This document shows positions 1-6,845 of a DNA stretch of 13,059 nucleotides, piece by piece. The notes under the pieces are model-generated. The model made no database searches. It had not been told where the DNA came from and saw only the letters and a program-made list of their open reading frames with translations. The DNA is from Cellvibrionaceae bacterium. GTDB taxonomy: Bacteria > Pseudomonadota > Gammaproteobacteria > Pseudomonadales > Cellvibrionaceae. Both the position numbers and the translations under genes were made by a program. Location: contig JALUYN010000315.1 of NCBI GenBank assembly GCA_027012915.1, forward strand, positions 1 to 13,059, in the 5' to 3' direction. The first letter of the stretch is position 1. The number at the start of each line of letters is the position of its first letter.

Positions 1-1585
1 CTACCAGGCTCGGCCCCTCTTCATTCAGTGCGCCGGCCAGTATAGCTTGAAGATCTCGGCTGTTGTCCACACGGTGCCCATTCCAGCCGAACGATTCGGC
101 CAGCATAACCCAGTCCGGATTACCAAAAGCGAGATCGGTGTGCTTACCAAATTCATTGGTTTGCTTCCAACCGATTAAACCATAGCCGCCATCTTCCCAT
201 ACCATAATTGTCAGATGACAGTTCAAACGTCGCGCGGTTTCCATTTCCTGGGAGTTCATTAGAAAACCCCCATCTCCACAAATGGCGAGAATCTTGCGGT
301 CGGGGTACACAATGCTGGCGGCTACCGCACCGGGAAGTGCAAAACCCATGGAACAGAAGCCGTTGGGGATCAAGCAGGTGTTGGGTTCGTGGCATTGATA
401 GTGGCGCGCAATCCACATTTTATGGGCTCCCACATCCGATAGCAGTATATCGTGGGGACCCATCACCGAGCGGGTGTCACTGAGCACTTTTTGAGGTCGT
501 ATAAATCCCTCAGTATCATCATTGGCGAAGTGGTTTAGTTCTGCGGTCATATCCCGGCGCACGGCCTGCTGTTGTTCCAGATCGAATTCGAGACTGTCGT
601 TGTCTTGGTCGATGCGTTCGTTGAGCATCCACAGGGCGTGAGCGAGATCGCCGACTACTTCGATATCCGGGTGATAGTACTCATCGATCTCCGCCGGCAG
701 AAAGTCGATATGTAACACATCTTTGTTATCCTCGCCGTTCCACAAGCGTGGATGGTATTCGACCATGTCATAGCCGATGGTGATTACCAGATCGGCGGCA
801 TCCAGTGCACACGCCGGAATATCCTTGGCTCCCAGACCGATGGTGTAAAGACAGTAGGGCGCGTTCATATCCACACAGCCTTTAGCCATAAACGTGCTGA
901 GTACACCAATGCCGGTTTTCTCGCAGAACAGTCGCAACTGCTTACTGGCGCGCTTGCGAATACAACCGTTGCCGGCAATGATAATAGGCCGCTTGGCGCT
1001 TTTGATTCGCTCATAGGCCATGTCGATGATTTTATCTGCTGGTACCGGGCGGCGGAATTTGCGCACCGGTAATGGCTCTTTATCGATAGGCAGCTTGGCA
1101 ATATCTTCCGGTAACTCAATCAAAACCGCGCCGGGTTTTTCGGTGCGCGCCAGGCGTACAGCCTTGCGCATAATTTCTGGAATATTCTCGGGGTGCCAAA
1201 TGGTAGTGGCCCACTTGGTTACCGGTTTGAACATCTCTACTACGTCCATAACCTGATGAGATTCCTTGTGCAAGCGCGTGGAAGCGCCCTGTCCGGTCAG
1301 TACCAGCATGGGCGCACGATCCATGTTAGAATCCGCCACCCCTGTGATTAAGTTTGTGGCCCCTGGCCCTAAGGTTCCCAGGCAGCCAGCAGGGTTGCCT
1401 GTGAGACGGCCGTAGATTTCCGCCATAAAGGCGGCGCCCTGTTCATGACGCGTCAGTACAAACTGTATTTTCTCGGATTTTTCCAGGGACATCATAAAAT
1501 CGGCATTCTCTTCGCCGGGAACCCCAAAAATATATTCGATGCCTTCTTCTTCAAGGCACTGCACCATCAAGTCTGAAGCTTTCAC
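1..1585 (-). CDS. Acetolactate synthase large subunit-like ThDP-dependent enzyme (C-terminus cut by window edge)
   Basis: I translated this frame by hand; it is open from a GTG at 1585 to the left edge, giving about 528 residues. Family members are usually about 550-570 residues, so perhaps 20-40 are missing. The N-terminal pyrimidine-binding domain has TRHEQGAAFMA with the expected cofactor-activating Glu at residue 48, followed by TLGPGATN. A central domain follows, and the C-terminal pyrophosphate-binding domain has CGDGGFLMN (Asp438) and, 27 residues on, WEDGGYG (Asp465), suitable as Mg2+ ligands. By family it should condense pyruvate, or pyruvate and another 2-oxo acid, in the cytoplasm with loss of CO2. 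An in-frame TAA lies 15 bp upstream of the GTG, and an AAGGA sits 6 nt before it. No regulatory-subunit gene (ilvH/ilvN) is seen upstream, but the downstream side is outside the window. The catabolic or biosynthetic role cannot be settled; related carboligases or decarboxylases are alternatives. Confidence 0.88.
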   Translation of the reverse strand, partial: MKASDLMVQCLEEEGIEYIFGVPGEENADFMMSLEKSEKIQFVLTRHEQGAAFMAEIYGRLTGNPAGCLGTLGPGATNLITGVADSNMDRAPMLVLTGQGASTRLHKESHQVMDVVEMFKPVTKWATTIWHPENIPEIMRKAVRLARTEKPGAVLIELPEDIAKLPIDKEPLPVRKFRRPVPADKIIDMAYERIKSAKRPIIIAGNGCIRKRASKQLRLFCEKTGIGVLSTFMAKGCVDMNAPYCLYTIGLGAKDIPACALDAADLVITIGYDMVEYHPRLWNGEDNKDVLHIDFLPAEIDEYYHPDIEVVGDLAHALWMLNERIDQDNDSLEFDLEQQQAVRRDMTAELNHFANDDTEGFIRPQKVLSDTRSVMGPHDILLSDVGAHKMWIARHYQCHEPNTCLIPNGFCSMGFALPGAVAASIVYPDRKILAICGDGGFLMNSQEMETARRLNCHLTIMVWEDGGYGLIGWKQTNEFGKHTDLAFGNPDWVMLAESFGWNGHRVDNSRDLQAILAGALNEEGPSLV

Positions 1586-1591
1586 GCAGAT

Positions 1592-1596
1592 TCCTT
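1592..1596 (-). promoter_or_regulatory. Ribosome binding site fixing the GTG start of the acetolactate synthase-like gene
   Basis: The minus strand reads AAGGA, then six bases, then GTG. An in-frame TAA lies just upstream, so no longer reading is possible. The next in-frame ATG is at residue 7 and would lose the conserved N-terminal KASDLMVQ segment. Confidence 0.6.
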
Positions 1597-1635
1597 TTTA
1601 TCAATTTATTCCCTCTAGCATAGACCATACAGGGG

Positions 1636-1648
1636 CTTTAGCCTAAAG
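1636..1648. repeat. 13-bp inverted repeat in a divergent intergenic region (possible operator)
   Basis: CTTTAG and CTAAAG flank a single C between the divergent acetolactate synthase-like and DUF748 genes. The symmetry is exact but short and AT-rich. A dimeric regulator site is possible; no known consensus is recognised and chance is a real alternative. Confidence 0.25.
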
Positions 1649-1719
1649 TTGCTGGCTGAGATGCGGCACAATTGATCGCCGAGCTGGGGTAAGTGTTTAT
1701 ATCCGGGGGAACTACGGGA

Positions 1720-3846
1720 ATGTTGGGAACAATGGGACGTTGGTTGAGCTATCTGCTGCTGGGCTTGCTGCTGATTGTGCTGGTGGTATTTACGCTGTTG
1801 CCTCTGGCCGCGCGTTGGGGGGTTGCCTACTGGTTTGAGCAGCAGGGTGCGGATGCGCGCCTGCAACATCTGTCTATTGCTCCAGTTGCCGGCCGTATTG
1901 AACTTGCGGGATTGCATGCGTCGCGCAACGGTGCACAGCAACTGAATGTCGACGAATTGATAGTCGATATAGATATGCTGCCATTGTTGGACAATGAGAT
2001 ACGGATATCTGAATTTAAGATCTCCGGATTGTTTGTGGGTAGTCAATTTTCCGATCAGAGCCTGAATGTTGCCGGTCTCGATGTTCTGACCTTGATACAA
2101 GCGAGTGCGCAATCGACGGCGCAACCCGGTGAGCCGCAGGCAGCCGTTGCCTCCGACGACGTGTCCACAGAAGTTCGACCTCCTTTACGGGTTTCACTCG
2201 AGGCCCTGGCACTGGAAGACGTTCGCCTTTGCGCGAGTGCTGAACAGCAGGCTGTGACGCGCTCTGATCTGTGCCTTTCTTGGGATGCGCTGATCAATAA
2301 GGGAAATATAGATCTGGAAGTTGCGGACATTATGCTGCTGAACTTGCCCGGCGAATTAAGTCTGTATGGATTGCGCATCCAGGACAATCTGCAGCAATTG
2401 AGTGTACTCAATTGGCAGAGTTTCACATTGGCCGACGTGCAGTACGAACCGGCTTCTATTGAGCTGGGGCGTGTTAATTTACAGGGACTGCAGTTGTTGC
2501 ATCGCGAACCCGGAGCTCCAGCCGCAGAAGAATTACCTGCTCATCTGCAGTTGGCGGAGTTCACTGTGGACGATATTCACCTGCAAATGGAAGCTTCCAC
2601 CACGGTAGGCTTGCAGCGAGTTGCGTTCAGCGGCATTGACGCGCTGGTGCTTCGTGATGACAAGCGCATGGAGATACAGAAACGTATTGAGCAGCTCGTT
2701 GATGGTTTGCAGGCTTTCAAACCAGCCCCGACATCTGAGTTGCCGGACGAGGCTGGAATGCAAGAAGCTGTCACTGGAGAAACTGCCGCCCGAGGAACAA
2801 AGACCGAAGCTCAAACAGTTGTAGAGTTACAGAAGCTGGTGGTCGAGGGCAACAGTCGCATCGTGTATTTGGATACCCTTGTTCAGCCTCAGGTTGAGCA
2901 GCGTCTGGAAAATGTATCCCTGTCATTTGGCCCTATAAATACTGCTGCGATTGGCGAATCTTCCAATCTCGATTTGTCCGTTGACGTCAATGAGTTTTCC
3001 AAATTATCCCTGCAAGGCTGGGTAAAACCTCTGACTGAAAAACTCAATATGGATGTTAAATTGCAAGTTGAAGGCTACGATCCTCTGGCGGTGTCGCCAT
3101 ACGTAGAACGTGCATTGCAATACAAAATTCAGCGGGGGCAATTGAATAGTACTCTGGAGATTGTCATCGAAGAAAATCAATTGGATATTGATTCCGAGCT
3201 GATTTTGGAAAAGTTCTATCTCGAGGATCTTAAGCCGGAAGAACTGGCGGAGGGGGAAAAAGCGCAAACCATTCCCGTTGCAACCGCGATGAATTTACTG
3301 CGCGACGGTGATGACCGTATCACCATTAAATTACCGATAACCGGCGATGTGGCCGACCCCAGTTTTTCTCTGTCACAGGTTGTGGGAGTTGTTCTGAAAA
3401 AAGCACTGACGCAAGCAGTGATCAATTACTACACCCCCTTTGGTTTGGTAAACATCGCTTCTGCGCTAGCGGATTCTGCGACACAGCTGCGCTTTGAGCC
3501 TTTGCTGTTGACCGCAGGACAAGCGCAGCCAGACAAGGCTCATCAGCAGCGTCTGCAACAGTTAGCCGATCTGCTTAAAGCCAAACAGCAACTGAGTTTG
3601 AGCTTTTGCCCTACAGTGACCGGAGCCGATGCGTTGCATGCATTGAAGCTCGACAAGGTGCCGGAAAAAGGCTTGGCACTAACGCCTGAGCAGCAACAGC
3701 AGTTGCGGCAGCTGGGTATCGATCGGGGTAAGGCAATTAAGTCGGATTTGATGGGCAAGAACGTTGCCGCCTCGCAGATTATTCTGTGCCAGGCGAACGT
3801 GGATATAACTGATATGTCTGCACCGGAAATTTCGATCAGTATGTAA
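1720..3846 (+). CDS. DUF748 / AsmA-like membrane-anchored periplasmic protein
   Basis: The protein has 708 residues. A hydrophobic helix at about residues 9-31 (LLLGLLLIVLVVFTLLPL) is followed by a large soluble region, which suggests an inner-membrane anchor with a periplasmic body. Region 40-120 has the family's repeated beta-strand pattern (LSIAPVAGRIELAGLHAS, then VDELIVDIDMLPLL and ISEFKISGL). The far C-terminus has a segment resembling that of other DUF748 proteins (AHQQRLQQLADLLKAK, about residues 608-623). DUF748 belongs to the AsmA-like group, whose better studied members (TamB, YhdP, YdbH) form beta-rich bridges for lipid transport to the outer membrane; a similar role here is inference. 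Four cysteines fall in two pairs (171/185 and 630/690), compatible with disulfides. The start is uncertain: GTG at 1693 and ATG at 1732 are in the same frame. I prefer ATG 1720, which has GGGGGA upstream. It is divergent from the acetolactate synthase-like gene and convergent with PilZ. Confidence 0.8.
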   Translation: MLGTMGRWLSYLLLGLLLIVLVVFTLLPLAARWGVAYWFEQQGADARLQHLSIAPVAGRIELAGLHASRNGAQQLNVDELIVDIDMLPLLDNEIRISEFKISGLFVGSQFSDQSLNVAGLDVLTLIQASAQSTAQPGEPQAAVASDDVSTEVRPPLRVSLEALALEDVRLCASAEQQAVTRSDLCLSWDALINKGNIDLEVADIMLLNLPGELSLYGLRIQDNLQQLSVLNWQSFTLADVQYEPASIELGRVNLQGLQLLHREPGAPAAEELPAHLQLAEFTVDDIHLQMEASTTVGLQRVAFSGIDALVLRDDKRMEIQKRIEQLVDGLQAFKPAPTSELPDEAGMQEAVTGETAARGTKTEAQTVVELQKLVVEGNSRIVYLDTLVQPQVEQRLENVSLSFGPINTAAIGESSNLDLSVDVNEFSKLSLQGWVKPLTEKLNMDVKLQVEGYDPLAVSPYVERALQYKIQRGQLNSTLEIVIEENQLDIDSELILEKFYLEDLKPEELAEGEKAQTIPVATAMNLLRDGDDRITIKLPITGDVADPSFSLSQVVGVVLKKALTQAVINYYTPFGLVNIASALADSATQLRFEPLLLTAGQAQPDKAHQQRLQQLADLLKAKQQLSLSFCPTVTGADALHALKLDKVPEKGLALTPEQQQQLRQLGIDRGKAIKSDLMGKNVAASQIILCQANVDITDMSAPEISISM

Positions 3847-3856
3847 CCGCGAGACC

Positions 3857-3905
3857 GGAGTATTCCAGAGGATTATTGCTGAACCGCTTAATACTCCTTT
3901 GGAGT
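3857..3905. terminator. Inverted repeats between convergent genes, possible terminator
   Basis: GGAGTATT (3857-3864) and AATACTCC (3890-3897) are exact reverse complements, 25 nt apart. The second arm can instead pair with GGAGT at 3901-3905 across a TTT loop. The site lies between the DUF748 stop and the PilZ stop, where a bidirectional terminator would be expected. There is no good U-tract on either strand, so the call is tentative. Confidence 0.35.
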
Positions 3906-3929
3906 TCTCAAAACACTGAGCTAGTTGTT

Positions 3930-4193
3930 TCAGTTTACGAAACGCAAACCAATTCCCTCTGCATCAGAGCGCACCACTTCCATATCCAGCACCGGTGCAT
4001 CGCCACCGGGAAGGCCCATTACCTGTCCTTTCACCACCGTGCCTATATTGGGCAGCGGTATCGTGTCCATCAGCAGAAATACCCCGGTGTCTGAAATGTC
4101 TCGGGTGACGGTTTCAATTTCGCCAATGCTGTCGTGAATAATGCGAATACGACTGCGCAGTTTAGTCCTTACACTTTGTCGATGTTCTGTCAT
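3930..4193 (-). CDS. Small single-domain PilZ protein, probable c-di-GMP receptor
   Basis: The protein has 87 residues and is almost entirely one PilZ beta-barrel. Both c-di-GMP-binding motifs are visible: RxxxR near the N-terminus (R5-QSV-R9; R9-TKL-R13 also fits) and D/NxSxxG as DISDTG at residues 32-37. The closing strand GIGLRFVN is typical of the fold. PilZ proteins bind c-di-GMP and change the activity of a partner, often in motility, adhesion or polysaccharide export; the partner here is unknown. It has no other domain, signal peptide or membrane segment, so it is probably a cytoplasmic adaptor. An AAGGA lies only one base before the ATG, an unusually tight spacing, but no better in-frame start is evident. 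It lies downstream of parC on the same strand, separated by 190 bp that include a strong hairpin, so it is probably transcribed separately; a TATAAA on its strand at about 4222-4227 could be a -10 box. Confidence 0.85.
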   Translation of the reverse strand: MTEHRQSVRTKLRSRIRIIHDSIGEIETVTRDISDTGVFLLMDTIPLPNIGTVVKGQVMGLPGGDAPVLDMEVVRSDAEGIGLRFVN

Positions 4194-4335
4194 GTCCTTG
4201 GGATTTCCGTATGGCAGTTTTTATAGTTTGAGGTTATTTAATCATGGTGATTGGGGGTTGGCTAGCTGAGCGCCTCAAGCGAAGCTCGCGAATAGAAAGG
4301 GCAGGAGACTTTTTCGGGGAATAGAGAACAGGGAG

Positions 4336-4380
4336 TTCAGTCACTCCCGCAGCTGTTAAGTCGCGCGGGAGTGAACTGAG
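4336..4380 (-). terminator. Strong hairpin directly after parC, probable transcript end
   Basis: CACTCCCGC (4342-4350) pairs perfectly with GCGGGAGTG (4365-4373). The stem continues with T4341-A4374 and, after one bulged A (4375), four more pairs and a wobble. The loop is 14 nt. The hairpin begins 4 bp after the parC stop. The sequence following it on the minus strand is not a clean U-run, so termination may be partial or Rho-assisted, or the hairpin may protect the 3' end. Confidence 0.5.
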
Positions 4381-4383
4381 GAT

Positions 4384-6633
4384 TTAAGACTTAATGGTGG
4401 CGCTGTCGACTTTCTGGAAGCCTCTGGGGAGCTTGTTGCCACGTCGGCCTCGCTCTCCTCGGTAGTGGTCCAGATCACTGCCTTTAAGCGTCAGGTGGCG
4501 CTTGCCTGAGTAGACTGTCAGCTGCTCACCTTCACCGATAACGACCAGAGACACCATGAATTCCTCGCGACTGAGAACCCGTGCCGACGGAATGTTCATG
4601 ATCTTATTACCCTTGCCCCTGGCCAGCTCCGGCAGTTCGGATACAGGGAATACCAGCATGCGGCCCTCGTTGCTGATCGCAGCCAGTAGATCGGTGTCGC
4701 GGTTCTTGACCTGCAGCGGAGCCAGCACGCGTCCACCTTTTGGCAGCGTCAGCGCCGCTTTACCTGCTTTGTTCTTGGCGTAGAGGTCACCCAGTTTGGT
4801 GACAAATCCGTAGCCGGCGTCAGAGGCCAGTAGCACCTGTTGCTCATTGGGCCCCATCAGTAAGCCATCAAAGGTTGCGCCACTGGGTGGGTTCAGGCGA
4901 CCTGTAATGGGTTCGCCCTGGCCTCTGGCCGAAGGCAGCGTATGCGTTGCGACTGCGTAACTGCGGCCGGTAGAGTCCAGAAGTATGGCGTTCTGGTTGG
5001 TTTTACCCTGGGCCGATAGCTTGTAGCCATCTCCGGACTTGTAATTCAGAGCGGTAGGGTCGATATCGTGCCCCTTGGCTGCACGTATCCAGCCTTTTTC
5101 TGATATAACCACGGTCACCGGGTCGCTGCCGAGCAGGTCTGTTTCGCTGAAGGCTTGAGCTTCATCGCGTTGAACGATAGGAGAGCGACGATCATCGCCA
5201 AATTCCTCGGCGGCGGCCTTCAGTTCTTTCTTAACCAGAGTCTTCATGCGACGCGGGCTGTCCAGAGTGGTTTTCAGGTCGTCGCGCTCGCCTTCCAGAG
5301 CTTCTTTTTCCTGCTGGATTTTCATCTCTTCCAGGCGCGCCAGTTGTCGCAACTTGGTTTCGAGAATGTACTCGGCCTGGGCTTCGCTCAGGTTAAAGCG
5401 CTTCATCAGCACTGGCTTGGGTTCGTCTTCCTCGCGGATGATACGAATAACTTCATCCACATTGAGGAACACGATCATCAACGCGGCCAAGCGCTCCAGG
5501 CGCTCTTCCACTTTGGTAAGACGGTGCTCCAGTCGACGCTTGAGCGTCACCATGCGGAATTCCAGCCACTCGCTGAGAATCTTATCCAGAGATTTAACCT
5601 GGGGCAGACCGTCGGTGCCAATCATATTCAGATTGACCCGGTAGGTGCGTTCCAGATCTGTGGTGGCGAACAGATGATTCATCACCTCTTCGAGATTGAT
5701 GCGATTGGAGCGTGGCACTATTACCAATCGGGTGGGGTTTTCATGGTCCGATTCATCGCGCAGGTCGGCAACCATAGGCAGCTTTTTGGCCTGCATTTGT
5801 GCGGCAATCTGCTCCAGGATCTTGGCGCCACTGACCTGGTGGGGCAGGGCGGTGATGATTACGTCGCCGTCCTCTTTATGCCACTTGGCGCGCATGCGTA
5901 CACTGCCGCGCCCGGTTTCGTACATTTTTCGCAGATCCGACGGAGAGGAAATAATCTCTGCATCGGTTGGCATGTCCGGACCGGGGATATGCTGAATCAG
6001 GTCTTCCACGGTGGCCTTGGGGTTTTCCAGCATGTGGATTGTGGCGTTCACCACTTCCCGCAAATTGTGAGGCGGAATGTCGGTGGCCATACCCACAGCA
6101 ATACCGGTTGTGCCATTGAGTAACACGTTAGGTACGCGCGCGGGCAATACCGCGGGTTCCTTAAGTGTGCCGTCAAAGTTGGGAACCCAGTCAACGGTAC
6201 CCTGGCCCAGCTCCGATAACAGGGCTTCACTGTATTTGGTCAGGCGCGATTCGGTATAACGCATCGCTGCAAAGGATTTTGGGTCGTCCGGTGAGCCCCA
6301 GTTGCCTTGGCCGTCAATGAGCGGGTAGCGATAGGAAAATGGCTGGGCCATCAATACCATTGCCTCGTAGGAGGCAGAATCCCCGTGGGGGTGGAATTTA
6401 CCGATCACATCACCGACCGTGCGAGCCGATTTCTTGTATTTGGCCGACGCTTTGAGCCCCAGCTCGCTCATGGCGTAGACAATGCGCCGCTGTACCGGCT
6501 TGAGACCGTCACCGATATTGGGCAGAGCGCGGTCGAGAATGACGTACATGGAGTAATCCAGGTAGGCCTTCTCAGCATAGGTTTTCAGAGAAATCTGTTC
6601 ATCCGCCTCTGGAGGATTGATTACTTCGGTCAT
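4384..6633 (-). CDS. parC: DNA topoisomerase IV subunit A
   Basis: At 749 residues it is close to E. coli ParC (752). Topoisomerase IV (ParC2ParE2) decatenates daughter chromosomes and relaxes supercoils by ATP-driven double-strand passage; ParC makes the covalent cut. The catalytic tyrosine is Y126 in [10 protein letters not shown]. The quinolone-determining segment [12 protein letters not shown] carries Ser86 and Glu90, corresponding to E. coli S80 and E84, so the sequence looks like the susceptible form. After the winged-helix and tower domains comes a charged coiled-coil region (about 350-480, for example [19 protein letters not shown]), then a C-terminal beta-pinwheel domain (about 490-740). 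[14 protein letters not shown] near residues 25-38 is a signature of the GyrA/ParC N-terminus; the ParC-like C-terminus and length favour ParC over GyrA. parE is not in the window. The start ATG has no strong Shine-Dalgarno. It is divergent from the histidine kinase. Confidence 0.97.
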   Translation of the reverse strand: MTEVINPPEADEQISLKTYAEKAYLDYSMYVILDRALPNIGDGLKPVQRRIVYAMSELGLKASAKYKKSARTVGDVIGKFHPHGDSASYEAMVLMAQPFSYRYPLIDGQGNWGSPDDPKSFAAMRYTESRLTKYSEALLSELGQGTVDWVPNFDGTLKEPAVLPARVPNVLLNGTTGIAVGMATDIPPHNLREVVNATIHMLENPKATVEDLIQHIPGPDMPTDAEIISSPSDLRKMYETGRGSVRMRAKWHKEDGDVIITALPHQVSGAKILEQIAAQMQAKKLPMVADLRDESDHENPTRLVIVPRSNRINLEEVMNHLFATTDLERTYRVNLNMIGTDGLPQVKSLDKILSEWLEFRMVTLKRRLEHRLTKVEERLERLAALMIVFLNVDEVIRIIREEDEPKPVLMKRFNLSEAQAEYILETKLRQLARLEEMKIQQEKEALEGERDDLKTTLDSPRRMKTLVKKELKAAAEEFGDDRRSPIVQRDEAQAFSETDLLGSDPVTVVISEKGWIRAAKGHDIDPTALNYKSGDGYKLSAQGKTNQNAILLDSTGRSYAVATHTLPSARGQGEPITGRLNPPSGATFDGLLMGPNEQQVLLASDAGYGFVTKLGDLYAKNKAGKAALTLPKGGRVLAPLQVKNRDTDLLAAISNEGRMLVFPVSELPELARGKGNKIMNIPSARVLSREEFMVSLVVIGEGEQLTVYSGKRHLTLKGSDLDHYRGERGRRGNKLPRGFQKVDSATIKS

Positions 6634-6712
6634 AGGTGGGGCCTAAAAATCCTTAGCTGGTTATGTAATGAGCAGAACGGTATCATTTGGCGTTCGCTGA
6701 TGTGTTGCCAAG

Positions 6713-6741
6713 CTTATACCAAAAGCCTTGCGGGCCTTCAA
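6713..6741 (-). promoter_or_regulatory. Candidate sigma70 promoter for parC
   Basis: On the minus strand TTGAAG (-35, 6736-6741) and TATAAG (-10, 6713-6718) are separated by exactly 17 bp. They match the consensus at 4 of 6 and 5 of 6 positions. Transcription would start near 6706 and give a leader of about 70 nt before the parC ATG. Confidence 0.5.
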
Positions 6742-6845
6742 TCACTGGGGGCTGAGGCGCAGGGAGACTGAACAAAAACCGTACATAGCGGTCGATTTCA
6801 GGTAAGGCAGGCTACCGGACGATTCTTTGTGGGGTGTATGAATTT

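Noticed and set aside
1615..2124. Open frame of 169 codons on the minus strand overlapping the start of the DUF748 gene
   Set aside because: The translation is glutamine- and histidine-rich low-complexity sequence typical of a shadow frame, and the plus-strand frame has a clear membrane anchor and family pattern.
5155..6123. Open frame of 322 codons on the plus strand, antisense to parC
   Set aside because: It lies wholly inside the very well conserved parC gene, its translation shows no domain, and its length is explained by codon bias of the real gene.
6307..6771. Open frame of 154 codons crossing from inside parC into the intergenic region
   Set aside because: Most of it is antisense to the ParC N-terminus with the catalytic and QRDR motifs, it has no recognisable domain, and it runs across the candidate parC promoter.
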